Assembly: GCA_014904845.1 (NCBI GenBank)
Contig: MU119283.1
Span: forward strand, 1 to 64,000
Reading direction: 5' to 3'
Length of the DNA stretch: 64,000 nt
DNA from: Acephala macrosclerotiorum
Lineage: Eukaryota > Ascomycota > Leotiomycetes > Helotiales > Mollisiaceae
In this document: positions 1 to 11,083 of the stretch, piece after piece
Layout of the letters: every line of letters begins with the position of its first letter
How positions within the stretch are numbered: position 1 is the first letter of the stretch
Notes under the pieces: generated by a model
Database searches by the model: none
What the model saw: the letters and a program-made list of their open reading frames with translations, nothing else
What the model was told of the DNA's origin: nothing
Program-made: the position numbers and the translations under genes

Positions 1-505
1 TAATTTTTTTTATATAATAATATATTACAATTTTTATTTTTATTAAATTATTAATATTCGAATTTAAAATATTTAATATATATTATTTATTAATTTTAAT
101 ATTTTAAATAATATATTTTTTATATTATTATTATATTATAAATATTATTTATTATTTTATTAATAATATAATATTTTTTTAAAATTTAATTTAATTATTA
201 TTTAAAAAATTACTAAATTTTATTTTAAAATAAAAACGAAATATTTATAATATTTATAATAAATAAAAAAAATTAATAATTTTAATAATATAAAAATTTA
301 AAATAAAAATATATTATTTTTATTATTAAATATAATAATAAAAATCCAAAAAAATTAATATTAATTTAAATATAATTATTATTAATTTTTTTTTAAATAA
401 TAATAATAATATTTATAATATAATAATATTTTTAATATTATTTTATTAAATACGATCGTTTAAACTTTATTTAAAATAATATAATAGTACTTTTAATACT
501 ACTCT
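1..505. repeat. A+T-rich isochore edge, RIP-like
   Basis: The first 480 or so bases are almost entirely A and T, with hardly any CpG and no usable reading frame. Composition changes abruptly near 485-510 to ordinary sequence. In Pezizomycotina such blocks are usually transposon remnants saturated by repeat-induced point mutation; that origin is inferred from composition only, since no element can be recognised. Confidence 0.75.
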
Positions 506-1344
506 TAGCATTGGCATTGTTCTGCCGGATGCGACCGCCTAAACTCTGCCTAAAATGGCACGGCACGTGAAGATTTTTGATGGTAAACTTTTTTTTTTTC
601 TGTCTCACATGACCCTTCAACTAAAGTTGAAAGCACTTGTTCGAGACAAGCTTCTGCGGGGCCGACTAAGAAACCCCTATACAGGCCTTATACACTCCCA
701 GCGACCCGGCTCCAGATATCCAAATATACTGAGAATCCACTACCCCGTCACTATCTGACGGAATTCCCTCACAAGCATATCTAGGTCGGGAACGGGTGCT
801 TTCAGTATAGATCAGGATCTCCAACATGATGAATGGCGGCGGACCATTTTTGGCTACTGCACAGCCCCTGTACATTTCACGCTGTCTGAAATTATTCGCG
901 GCGTCACAAACGGCAAAATATACATCACATTCTGGGCCTTTCCATGTTTTTGAAGGTCCGAAAGAACTAAGCCTCAAAATACCAAGGGTAGAGGACAATC
1001 GGCGAGGGGAAGCGACACAACGACCCGAACAGCCCAAGAGAAATGTGTTCCCTCTAGAAAAGAAGGCAGGTAGAGTTCACAGGTTGTCCAAATCCACGGA
1101 AATCGTGTCATTATGCTAGAAGAGCAATTGGAAGGAGGGAAACTGGGTGAGGTGGAAAGAATTACAATTGGGTTGGACAGGTTTACGTCCACCACGCAAA
1201 CATCAACTTGGGCGTGGTGGAGACAATCTGCAGCTAAAATAATACGTTTTGTATAAGAAGAAGTAGAGGCTTGCGTGCTGAGTTACGCTGTTGTAAGGTT
1301 GGAATGAATTCGAGATAGCGAACTAATATCACTAATACTAGAAG
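506..1344. other. Intergenic, no supported gene
   Basis: Ordinary composition. Short frames on both strands lack convincing splice partners or recognisable motifs. I see nothing I would call a gene here. Confidence 0.5.
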
Positions 1345-1953
1345 TCAATGCGACGACCTGAACCCCCTGTGACCACGTGAAAATTCTCCGTCACGGCCAA
1401 CTGAGACTGGGGACCACGAATCCTCGAATTTGCGTTTACGAGACGATGATGCCCTATTATCCGCATTCCTAGCTTCAAACTTCTCATCTCGATCATTACC
1501 GCTGCGGCGACATTTTGAAGAAACGCAAGTATCACCTCGAGAAACTACGATCGGCTGATGCAATGGTCGTTTGAGTTGCTTGCCTGAGTCTGTCTTCGCT
1601 CGAGCAGCTACTTGCCTGTCCCAAGCTTCCTTGGACTTGCGACAGATATCGTCAATTTGCTCCTGTGCATCTAGTTAACGTCATTACCATGAGGACGGCA
1701 GTGGATTTTTTCTTGCATCTGTTAAGCATTCTCCAGGAGTTGTGATCAGGAAACCATCCTCTCTCTAGTGGTATGAATTAGCATAGCACAATGAGAAAGA
1801 AATTCTCCGTTATACCTCTAGAGTGTAAGACCGCACGGTAGATTCAGGTCCAAGATAGCATTGAATCTCTCGCGTGATGACGTTTTTATTGATGTCAATA
1901 TTTGGTATCCAATACCTGTTTTTCTCGCCACAATATTTGTCGCTAGAAGACAT
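1345..1953 (-). CDS. Small conserved fungal protein, GC-AG intron
   Basis: Exons read 1953-1816, 1764-1717 and 1662-1345 (167 aa). The first intron (1765-1815) is GT-AG. The second (1663-1716, 54 nt) starts GCAAGA and ends CACAG with a TTAAC branch site, so it is a GC-AG intron. The frame is open only if both are removed. The protein has an N-terminal motif WIPNIDI, an ITREIQ..LGPE stretch, DGFLITTPG, then CLTDEQIDDIC across the GC-AG junction and KRPLHQP. This resembles a small uncharacterised Leotiomycete/Sordariomycete family as I remember it. The C-terminal 60 residues are polar, basic and probably disordered. Function is unknown. No single long ORF shows the N-terminal half, so automatic annotation could easily miss it. 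Confidence 0.72.
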
Positions 1954-2625
1954 GGTTAAACCTTTAAATGAAAGGGTGGATACTGGCGGTTTAGTAGTTT
2001 AAGGTGATATGAAATGGAAGGTCTCTGTGTTTCCGTGCAGAACCGGCGAGGGACGGGGGTTAGAGGAGGGAGATATGGGAGTCAGCCTTAGCAAGGCGAG
2101 AGGGCGTCAGACGTGGCCCGAGTTATGCCACTGAATTGAGAGAACGCCCAGCCCAAGGTTCACTACGCGCCGATGTGCAGAGGAAAATGAAAGGCGCACA
2201 ACAATATCACCTTGCGAGGAACACCAACAGCACAGCCTTACTCTAAGATCTCTTTCCAATATACTTATATCATTTGATTTAGCTTGATTGAGGGGAATTT
2301 TTGCTAAAAAGTTAAATAATTTAATATGCGACTTTCATTCTGCTGCGTAGAAAGGTCACCCCATAGCTAAGCGAGCCCCTTTTCCTTTTATCACATGCGC
2401 ACTACGCGCCCCGAAATCGCACTCCGTTTTCGCCAGATGATCGCAAGTTTACCGTGGGCATAGGGTATCTTGCTGAGGATGAAAGATGCACAATACCAGT
2501 CAGATCAATGAGATGATAGGTCAAGATCACTATTTACAGGGACATCAAATTATAAGACGTAGGGAAAAGAATGTGCTTTTATTTTCTCTGCTAGGCCTTG
2601 TATCAAATCGAGCAGAAAAGCTGGT
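1954..2625. other. Intergenic spacer
   Basis: Contains the upstream region of the small gene ending at 1345 and the 3' flank of the patatin gene. No supported gene or repeat. Confidence 0.5.
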
Positions 2626-5600
2626 TCAAATGCGCTGTCTCTTTCTGGCAGGCAGATCGCCATCTGCCGACCTCTTTCGTTTGCCGTGGTCAGCTCTCCC
2701 AAAGTGGGCGTCTAACTCTAGCGCCAATATCTGCCTCTCCACCGAATATGGCGATCCACTAATATTGCATGGCTCTGAATCCCCTTGCTTGAGGGATATC
2801 GTGAACCTGCCACTGAGACTCAGCTCTACTCGTTTTCGAAAGTTTCCATCTTTGCCAATGAAGGAGTGGTCGTCGACTGTCCCGGGAATGGGACAGTTAT
2901 TGAGGTAAAATGTGGCATTTGATAGCTGATCGAGCAGTGGTTGAAAGGCTGGATCGCTTTGGCGTATCGTACAGAAGATGGAGCCAATACCTGTATAATC
3001 CCCATTGGATTTTTCCGGCTTTGAGTCTAATTCGAAGTAGAACAAAGAAGCAATAGCATAGCGTGCTATATTGTCGATGACTTTAGATACTGAAGGATCC
3101 TCCTGAGCTTTTAATTGGAGCTCGTGTATGCTTTGGATATTATCGAGTCTTGGCAGAGGGCCGTCAAATTCTGTATCGAGGCGGTGATACCTAGGGTACG
3201 TTCGGAAGACCTGTTTGACTTGTCGGTCACGCATTTTCTCCCAGAACATGCGCCATAACCTGGGGAAAGCTTTATCCTTCCAGAGACGAAGGTGGCTAGA
3301 TGCAGGCACTGATGAGCTCTCTTTAGTACGAGGCGTACCGGTGCCGAGCGAGACAATAAAATCAGGCTCTTCAACCAGCGGGCACATATCTGCCGCCAAT
3401 TCAAGCGCTGAGATGAGCGGATCGTTCTCAAGGGGCCCGGCATCTTGAAAAATACCGACGCCATCTATTTCCTTCGGGGGAAAAAACCTGTGGCTATGAT
3501 TAGCGCTATCCGCTTGAAGGAGGGGTTAGGGTTCATACCCAGGTGCTGCAGATGCAGCTCTTGCACTGCGTTTGTGTTAGCAGAGAACGATGAACCCGGA
3601 TTGATTTCTTACATTTCCCAAAGCCTTACATTACCGTAGCCGTCCTCAGGCCTTATAAGGCGGCGTCCTTGGTCATCGTCCCGGGCTCCTACTCCATTGT
3701 AGTTGGTGAATAAATAGCATGATGGTTCGCGGACCGTAGCCACAAGGAACGCAACTCTTGCCCCTATCGAGGTTGCGTATGAGTTGTCCAGGATTCGTTT
3801 GTCTCCAAATGCCTCTTTTACAGCGGCTTCGATATGTGCTGCGGGATAGAGCCCATCGTAGAAAAATGATAACAGCCAGGAAATGAAAGGAATTCCTAGA
3901 TCTCTCCATCCTGTGAATGCGACTTTTGCAAGTCTTTCAAAATTCTGCAGGGACTCTTCAACCGTCCATCCCTCGACGAATAGTCCAGCAGCGTCCAACC
4001 CCCCTTAAAAGGTCAGTTAATATTTCAAGGCTTCCTTACAACACTTACCTGAACTGGTCCCGACAATAACCTTAAAGAACCTCTGTGGCGGCATCGGTAG
4101 TCCAATGCGGTCCTGTATTCGCTTTAGAGATTTCAAAGGCAAGACGCCACGCGTGCCTCCTCCATCAATGCACAAGATTCCCGCGCCGGCGGTTGGGGGA
4201 TGTACCTTCACCACTACCTCCCTAGATTCTGCTCCGCAGAGAAGGCAGCAAGGGACGTTAAAGGTCCAAGGATCATTCGCGTAACTTTCTCCGAATACTA
4301 GAACACAGTTTTCGCAGACAATATGCCCGCACGGTAAGCCATACTGAGGTCTGCGGCGCAAACAAGAAAGGCAAGTGCTGCTGCTCTGAATATTGCGCCA
4401 ACGGTCTTCAAAGCTCCGTAGAGTACGTCTATGAAGATCTGAAGAAGGGGTCCCCTGGCAGATGGATTGCTCCCAAAATACTCGTAAGCGGTTTTCGACC
4501 CTCTTGACGAAGCCACTTCGGAGGATTATATCTGGAGATCCGTCAAAGGTTATCACTCTATGATTACTGACCTGGGAAAACACATCCTTATACAAAGTTT
4601 GAAAAACGTCCTCGGGCTCAAACGCTACACTTTGAATTAAAATCAGTGCATGAGAAGGAAGACGGTGGCTTACAATGAGATTCTGGAGGATAATTGTCTA
4701 TGAGGATACTCGAGGCGATGATTGGGGCTGCAAACTCAATTAGCTCATTTGCCGACTTTATATGATTTAGGAAGATGGATAGATGCTTAGCCAAATCTTT
4801 GGCGACAGGATTTTGTTTTCTTGAGGCCTTGATAAAATCGAATGGTTCCTTTATAGTTTGAGAGAAGTGATCGCAGGCGTCTCGGAAAAGAGCGGCGAAA
4901 TGCGTTGCGGAGAATAGGGTTCGGGCGTCTTCTCTATTCCTCCGCACATCGTCCGATCTGTATAAGAGGCATTCCTTGAGGCGTCTATATCGAGCTTCTG
5001 AGGAGACTTTGTGGTCCGGGAGAAGAGCAACAACGTGAATGTTCGAGATTTGCTCAAACAGGTCACGCGCCGTTTCTTCTCTCAACAACCAGAGAAAAGC
5101 TTTTCTAGCCTCCTCCTCCCGCTCGGCTCCTGGAGGCATTTTCTCGGTCACGATGACCACTCGAGGCCGAGCGTATCTTAAAAGCGTCGACGGCTGGGCT
5201 TTCTCGAGCCATACGGCTATGTGACATGCGATCTTTTTGAAGCCACCGACGTCATTTGAAAAGAAGCAAAAGACATCTGCGAAAGGCAAGAGGAGGCGGG
5301 AATAGATGGAGTCTGAGTTTTCGTTCTGGATAGTGTTTGTTAGCTCTGTTGTAGATCTTAGAAGGGGTCGTCTTCTCATGTCATGACAATTCTCGGCCTT
5401 GGGCGCCTTTTCCCGTAAGTTTTTGTCGGGTAGATCACCATCCGCAATGAGCATCGGCCTGCTGTGGAAGATGGTGCGGGGGTCAAGATGAAGATGGATT
5501 TCGCCGGCCGTTCGTTTGCTTCTAAATTTCGGGGCCTTCTTCACCCCGAATATTTCTCGAAGAGCTTGTGACTTTGACGTACTGCCGATGAACACGAGAA

Positions 5601-5730
5601 GGCTAGGTTGTTGTGTGTTTGGATCCCGTATGTGATGAGTGAGGGTCTGAAGCCGGTCGGATTCCAGGAGAGCAGCTCCATTGCCATGTACGCCGAGGCT
5701 CAGCCAATGACTATGGTCACAACGCTTCAT
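2626..5730 (-). CDS. Patatin-like phospholipase with Cys-rich module
   Basis: Five exons: 5730-4674, 4624-4049, 4003-3613, a 27-nt microexon 3565-3539, and 3487-2626, giving 970 aa. All phases match. Residues 1-352 form an uncharacterised N-terminal region. A Cys/His cluster at about 437-482 (CLSC..CGH..CENC..CCLLC) looks like a zinc-binding RING-like module. The patatin domain follows: oxyanion motif GGGTRG (507-512), nucleophile elbow GTSSG with Ser543, and the catalytic Asp699 in QDAGP. The microexon supplies the conserved ARAASAAPG segment before that Asp. The start is the first in-frame ATG; a longer frame upstream begins with TTG only. Patatins cleave acyl chains from lipids. In fungi, relatives fused to NLR-type modules are linked to self/non-self recognition and are common Starship cargo. 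No NACHT or NB-ARC domain is visible here. Predicted catalytically competent. Confidence 0.85.
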
Positions 5731-6036
5731 GGTGAAAAGAAGGAGCAGCCGGCTGGTGCGGGGTGATGATGTTGTTCTGGCATCCAAGAGGAGGATGGAT
5801 GGTGCTTTATAGGATGACCAGTATCGAGACTGCGGTTGGAAGGCACCATAATTGAACCCTGGTCAGACGAGGGTCCCTCATGGGATACCATCTATTTTGG
5901 GAAACTCGGTGGCCAGAATTGGAACGTGTTGAAAGATCAAGAAATGACTCCAGATTATTAATGTTTATAATGAGAGGGTTCAAAGCCTTTCGTCGCCTCA
6001 ATCAATCTTTGAGTTCACGCTATCATCACTTTCAAA
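5731..6036. promoter_or_regulatory. Divergent intergenic promoter region
   Basis: A 306-bp spacer lies between the patatin gene start (5730, minus) and the start at 6037 (plus), so both probably use it as promoter. No specific factor site was identified. Confidence 0.4.
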
Positions 6037-6651
6037 ATGTCCCACGAACACCGTCGCCGATCTAGAAGCGCTCAATACTCCGACTCTCTACCAAGATCTC
6101 TCAATCAATCGAATCCAAGGCATCTCTGCGCCATTTGTGAGAAGCCTCGATCGTCAAGATACCACGAGCGCCATCCCATCGGGGGAGGTCAGGCCCCGGA
6201 GCCAGGCATCTGCTCGCGACCAAAATGTGCCAAAATTGGTGATGCGATACGACGGGAGCCACCACCTCAAGTGATTATACAAGTATGCGAGATCTATAAT
6301 CACTATATTGTCCGGGCTGGGCAGCAAGGGCCTCCATCTGAACATGTCAATACTCTCGAACGTCCACACGACCGCGCCAACTTGGAGCATGAAGAACCTC
6401 CACCAGCATATGCCATCGCTGTTGAACACCACGACTCCCACAATAGTTCGAGACTAGAACGAGTGCCGCAAGGAAACGCTGTCGTTGAACTACCTGCGGA
6501 GAGTTCTCTGGCTGGTCGAGTGGAGATGCCTGATAATACCATTTATATACCGTACTCGGCAAGACACAGGTCGGCAAGGCTGCCAACTATACAGGAAGAA
6601 TCCCCTCCTCAGGTGAATTTTTTGAACAAGCCTAGAATACCGAAGATGTAG
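6037..6651 (+). CDS. Hypothetical protein with Cys pairs
   Basis: Single exon, 204 aa, from an ATG in good context (CAAAATGTCC). The N-terminus is rich in Arg and Ser. Residues about 30-65 hold CAICEKPRS and, after a spacer, CSRPKC, a possible small zinc-binding site. The rest is proline-rich and polar, with EEPPPAYA and EESPPQVNF, and no membrane segment or signal peptide. Arrangement of an N-terminal Cys-pair module plus disordered tail is common among uncharacterised Leotiomycete proteins. It is divergent to the patatin gene, which may indicate shared regulation. Function unknown. Confidence 0.6.
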   Translation: MSHEHRRRSRSAQYSDSLPRSLNQSNPRHLCAICEKPRSSRYHERHPIGGGQAPEPGICSRPKCAKIGDAIRREPPPQVIIQVCEIYNHYIVRAGQQGPPSEHVNTLERPHDRANLEHEEPPPAYAIAVEHHDSHNSSRLERVPQGNAVVELPAESSLAGRVEMPDNTIYIPYSARHRSARLPTIQEESPPQVNFLNKPRIPKM

Positions 6652-7083
6652 CGTTTGGAAAACCAATAGTTTGCACAATTAAAAATTGATACTCTCTGCG
6701 AGACAATGACCTCGCCCTGACATGACCCACTGAGGACTCGACCATGTGATGAAATTGAAAATAGATTGAATACATCCGACTGGGATGTTCTGTGAGACCA
6801 CTTTATTGGAATCTCTGCATCCTACAAAGTGGAAGGAGTGGAGGGAGGGAGGAGCTGGTTTTCACGTGCACGAAGATGAAAAGAGTGATTCGCAATATTC
6901 CGTACTGCCGGATCTGACAGCTATTTTTGCTTATGTAATCTGGAACCCATTTCGGTATTCGGAGAATCTTTGGAACCGTAACTTGCGCGATCACGTGCAT
7001 CGCCAAACATCAGCTCGTCTGTTCGGGCACAGGCTCCTGTTTAAAAATAGGTATAAAGGGGATGATACTCCGCTATACCTTGA
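6652..7083. other. Intergenic, weak ORF only
   Basis: A 100-codon ATG frame (6785-7087) exists on the plus strand, but it shows no motif and its composition is unremarkable. I do not count it as a gene. Confidence 0.4.
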
Positions 7084-7604
7084 CTAAGCTTGTTTCTCTT
7101 TTCTTTTCTCAAAATGAAATGACGGTGGTTCCGACAAGAATGGCATAACTTCCACTGCACTTTCTACAGATGGTTCTTCGCTGGACGCCAGGCTCTGGGA
7201 CATTGGTCCCTCAGATCTAGTCTCCTTCCTCGCCCTCCTCAGCCGCCTTCTCGTATGTATTCGTCCTGGGCCCGAGCTCTTCTTCGGCCTTATTCTCTCT
7301 ATATCTCTAGGGAGCTTAATTTGATGTTTAGGATGCATACGCTATCAACCGTTAAAAAGAAATGCTGAATTTGCGGAGGCGGACTCACAATCTGCTCCAT
7401 AGTTGGGGGCCACGATTCCCGATCCGTAGATATGTACACGTAGTACTCTTTGGCCTCGCGATTGTACATAGTTAATGCCATGTCGAAGTCGCAAAGCTCT
7501 CCCATTTCCCAAGATTTGAATTCCAAGCTTTTTCTCCTCTTCTTCCGTTGTGCATTTCGTTCCTTGAGAGTCTTTTGTCTGATCAACTTAGTGGCCATAA
7601 TCAT
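7084..7604 (-). CDS. MADS-box-like small protein, copy A
   Basis: Two exons, 7604-7389 and 7341-7084, with a 47-nt GTGAGT..GATAG phase-0 intron; 157 aa. Residues about 10-52 read like a divergent MADS box: a basic run (KERNAQRKKRRKSL), then GELCDFDMALTMYNREAKEYYVY, which parallels the E-LS-L-D-x-x-VALI core of SRF-type MADS domains. Several normally invariant positions are altered, so DNA binding is uncertain. Exon 1 ends at a SWPP motif. Exon 2 encodes a basic, low-complexity tail with a nuclear-localisation-like RRRLRRARK. A second gene at 31480-32026 has the same organisation, including a phase-0 intron just after an FWP motif, which supports homology. The start could also be the ATG two codons downstream. 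Alternative: a lineage-specific basic protein with only chance similarity. Confidence 0.65.
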
Positions 7605-7647
7605 TAACGATGTGGAAAACTCTCTACTCTGCTGAGATCTTATATCG

Positions 7648-7833
7648 ATGCCACTATTAGTGCCTCAGATACTGTTGCCTGTCTTGGCCAAGGGCGCCTC
7701 TTTTGGTTACCTAGGCGTTTTTTTAGGTGTGCTTAATATAGCATTCGTCATACTCGTTTCAAGTGTATTTTATATAGCACAGAAGGAAGCTGGCATTGCC
7801 ATCTCACAGGATTTGCAATCTTACCGTTTTTGA
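7648..7833 (+). CDS. Possible small membrane peptide
   Basis: A 61-codon ATG frame encoding two hydrophobic stretches (VPQILLPVLA and GVLNIAFVILVSSVFYIA). No homologue recognised, and there is no splice partner. It lies 43 bp from the divergent MADS-like gene, leaving almost no promoter. It may be a remnant. Confidence 0.22.
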   Translation: MPLLVPQILLPVLAKGASFGYLGVFLGVLNIAFVILVSSVFYIAQKEAGIAISQDLQSYRF

Positions 7834-8123
7834 CCTTGATTGTAAACCTGGTGCTAAAAGTCGGTGAGATTTTAGAGTTGACCAAATGAGCTCCCTATCT
7901 GTTGTTAGCCGTTATCAAAAATGCATTCTTTCTAAAAATAGAGCCCCACATTAAAGCTTACTAAGTTAGATAATACACTGCTAATTCTATAATACTTCAG
8001 AGCTTTTATATAAAGATGTTGTTTCCATCAACTTCTTTGTATTAACCAACTTGAAAAAGACCAAATAAAACCAAAACGCTATCACCCCTGAAACGAACAA
8101 CTATCTCATCGGACCTATCTACA

Positions 8124-8688
8124 ATGCAAAGCATTATTTTATCCTTCCAAGCTCGAACTCTTTTTGCCTGTCTAGCCATCCTATTTACTATTGTTAATTC
8201 CTCTCCAATTTCATTTCCGATAGTTGATTCTCGCCAAGCTCCAGGGCTTATTATTGCAGCATTTTTCGATGTGAACCAGAATCTGATTACTGAGTTTGAG
8301 GTTGGAATTGCGCTTCAGCAAGATCTAAGTAAGTTTCTAATTTCTTTTTACTTTGAGTTTTACTTTTACTATTTATTCTTTTTGAATATGCAATTTCCTC
8401 TTATATATATACGTAAATTTGTATGAGATGCTAACTACGATATTAGCACAAATAACAAATACTCTTGATGGCCAAGATGTATTTTTCATGAACGTTGGCA
8501 ACGCCAATGATCTTATTGAGGTTTCTGTTTGTGCGAACGGTATACAAAGCAAGGTGGATTTTGATGCGTTTGACGACGCATGTGGAAATATTGGCGGTCT
8601 ACCATGCCCGCTAACCCAGTCCGGAGTAATAACCACTATTAGCGTTGCTGGCCCTGGGGTTAGCGCTTCTATTACTTGTGCGAGTTAG
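8124..8688 (+). CDS. Small secreted protein, four cysteines
   Basis: Exons 8124-8328 and 8447-8688 flank a 118-nt GTAAGT..ATTAG intron, giving 148 aa. A hydrophobic signal peptide (FACLAILFTIVNSS) is followed by about 120 residues without membrane segments. The mature part has four Cys (SVCANG, DDACGN, LPCPL, ITCAS), enough for two disulfides, and a C-terminal Gly/Val/Ser segment. The ATG follows a long A/C-rich leader, as at 18726. Size, secretion and lack of a known domain fit a candidate effector or cell-surface protein. The intron is longer than most others here. Confidence 0.7.
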
Positions 8689-9078
8689 TACAAACGGATC
8701 GACTGTTATAATCGGGAGGAAGATGTTTCTGTGCTGATATCGAGCTAGTCAATGTTTAGAAGTCTGTACCAGTTACGCTACTCAGCTGATTCTGAACCTT
8801 ATTATAAATATACCGAGTTCCAAGGTTATGGAGGCATTAATTATAGGAAAGAAAAGAAACCGACACTACGCACATTGTTGCCACCTTTCGATCATCAGTA
8901 AAGATTCCTCTTTTTTTAATACAGTCTCGCTTCCATTTTATCAAAGAGAACTAACTTACTGATTTCACCTTCAAATTTCAAATTTCGGCATACACACTCC
9001 CCAAAAAGGATGAAATTACCCAATTAAGACAAAAGCCCTTCTTTTACTACCATATCCAACCAAAAAATCACCTCGCCC
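8689..9078. other. Intergenic spacer
   Basis: A+T-rich 3' flanks of two convergent genes. No feature recognised. Confidence 0.5.
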
Positions 9079-9450
9079 TCAATTGGTAATGCCATGCTCA
9101 CGTTTTATTACGGCAAGCAGCCTTTGGTACTCGACCATCACTGCTTCAAGCGTGTCCTTTGCGTTTTGTGTCCGTTCCAATAGAAACATGTCCAGTCCCA
9201 GCTTTGCCTGTAAGTAGGCTAGCTCTTCCCTAAGCCGTCCGTTTTCTCTAGTCTTATGCTCAATGATCTCAGAAAGACTTGGAGTCGTGGAAATTTTAGA
9301 TGCTTCTAAGCTTTCTCTTGTTGCCTCAATTGCTACGGATGTCCCGTTATTGCGAGCAATCTCATCGTCGATGGGGGTAGGGATTGGAGGTTTATTTAAC
9401 TCGGACTCCGAGTGTAGAAGGCGAATCCTCGGTCGTTTGATTTTGAGCAT
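9079..9450 (-). CDS. Short coiled-coil protein
   Basis: Single exon, 123 aa, ATG at 9450. The first 50 residues are polar (KIKRPRIRLLHSESE). Residues about 60-118 form a strong heptad pattern (ENGRLREELAYLQAKL, LEAVMVEYQRLLAVI), predicting a coiled coil. No signal peptide or catalytic motif. Together with genes at 10.1, 12.1, 12.7 and 33.6 kb it belongs to a local set of small coiled-coil proteins, though obvious sequence similarity among them is weak. Function unknown. Confidence 0.6.
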   Translation of the reverse strand: MLKIKRPRIRLLHSESELNKPPIPTPIDDEIARNNGTSVAIEATRESLEASKISTTPSLSEIIEHKTRENGRLREELAYLQAKLGLDMFLLERTQNAKDTLEAVMVEYQRLLAVIKREHGITN

Positions 9451-10009
9451 GGCTGTTGAATTGTGAGATCTGAATTGCAGGTTAGCATTATTTATAGCCC
9501 TCTTATCGTATTAAAAATAGATAATTAGCTATACGTTCTTCGGGAGGCCATTTTCAGCACCATCTAAACTTAGAATCAGATGATTAGTAGGGATCAAACT
9601 TGGTCTACTAGCAGGAAAGTCTGCTACTAGGCTCAATTTTGCTTTCCTGCAGAAATAATAGCGTGAAAACACTTTCGTGTATTTTTGCAACATCTACTAT
9701 ATGCAATCTTTAGAGATTTTTTTAAAAAAGCAAATTTCAGTACTTCGTAGGTTGAAATGCCCATTGGCAGATGGAGATTTGAATGTCCCCGAAAATCACA
9801 ATGAGTCAAACCTTGCCTTGAGATTTTTATGCAATGAAGTTCAGAGGGTGATTGATGGTAGCTCAAATGCTTCGGGTAGAGTACTCAACAAAATATTCAT
9901 AAATAACACAAAGTTGTTGTGAAGAGGAAATACAAAACGCAAATTCAATCATCCTCACACACCTTAAAAACCACTATCTAATCTATGAGAGAACGAGTGA
10001 GTCGCACCG
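9451..10009. other. Intergenic, one weak ORF
   Basis: Holds a 73-codon ATG frame on the plus strand (9701-9922, starting MQSLEIF) without motif or splice partners. It may be an exon of an unrecognised gene, but I cannot support one. Confidence 0.4.
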
Positions 10010-10088
10010 ATCCAATCCATCATCCGGTCCGCCATCCAATCCACCATCCAATCCACCATCCAATCCATCCAATCCACCATCCAACCCC
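10010..10088. repeat. CCATCCAAT microsatellite
   Basis: About 80 bp of imperfect tandem CCATCCAATCCA units, ending just before the stop codon of the minus-strand coiled-coil gene, so it lies in that gene's 3' untranslated region. Confidence 0.85.
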
Positions 10089-11083
10089 TCAAACCTCTAC
10101 TTCAATAGTATCTTCCTCCTGCACAGTTGCCATGGACCGACGCTTGCGGCCTCTCGTGGCTGGCCCGCTCTGCCCCTCTAAACCTGTACCAGGCTCGTTC
10201 TCAGGTCTCAGCCTTCTTTTGGTCTTTGGCGATGGATTGTATTCCGGCGAATCACTTAGTTCGTGACGCTCCAAGTTGTTGCACTGCTGAAGTTCGCTGA
10301 TATGCTGCTCTGCAGCGGCGATGCGGTTAGCTGCATCGCTTATAGCGCTGTCATGTTCCCACATCATATGCTCCCTGTCCTTTTCAAGCTTGTTGATCTT
10401 TTCTTGAGCAGCGCCAACAGAATCCCATGCCTCGATCAATTGGCTCTCATGCAATTTCACGAGATCCATGGTCCTCTCCTCAGCAGCAGCGATGCGATTG
10501 TCTGCCAGGGCCAATTCGCTCTCCCTTTGCTGTGCCATGGCGACTTTCTCCTCTTCAAGTTCCTTGGCTGTCGACTCAAGATTTGAGATAGTTCCTTTCG
10601 CTTCCTCAAGCTGCTGATGGAGTGAACGGCATTGGTTGGACATACTATGGAGGTCCGTGATCAGCTTCGCATGTCTATTGTTCAATTGGTTGTAAACATC
10701 GGAGCCCTCAATTCGAAAGGTTCGTTCTTGTTGATATGCCTGCTGAAGAGAAGCAATGGTGCCTTCTCGATCGAGGGCTTTTTTTCGAGACAATCCGATG
10801 GCCTCTTGGGCCGCTAGGAGTTGCTGATCTAGAGCTTGAATTTCCGGATCGGAAGGCTGGGGTTGGAGTTGGGGTTGAGGGTCGTTCGGAGTTTTTAGGG
10901 GGATCAATGTCGGTCTCCTGCGAATCTGGGGATCGTTATGAGTGTTCGGAGGAGAAAATTTCCTTCCATTTTTGACAGACATTGGCTAGAACGTTAGACA
11001 TCTTCTTGCAAATGATGAGCGAAAGATCTTACTTTGGACACATTCTGATGTTCAGCTTCGTTTCCAGTATACACAGAGGCCAT
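10089..11083 (-). CDS. Coiled-coil protein
   Basis: Exon 1 is 11083-11033 (17 codons from MASVYTG) and exon 2 is 10985-10089, joined in phase 0 across a 47-nt intron (GTAAGA..TCTAG, branch TCTAAC), for 315 aa. Without exon 1 the frame would start at MSVKNG. Residues about 65-245 are a nearly continuous coiled coil with repeated NRIAAAE blocks (ADNRIAAAEE and AANRIAAAEQ). The N-terminal 60 residues are Pro/Gln-rich (PQPQLQPQP). The C-terminus is basic with a likely nuclear signal (RGRKRRS) and an acidic end. Possibly a nuclear structural protein; no domain of known function. Confidence 0.72.

Noticed and set aside
4618..4672. Separate gene ending at 4618
   Set aside because: The stop is inside an intron (4625-4673); splicing joins this frame in phase to the patatin half.
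6785..7087. 100-codon ATG frame
   Set aside because: No motif, no signal peptide, no splice partners, and no coding-like bias compared with neighbours.
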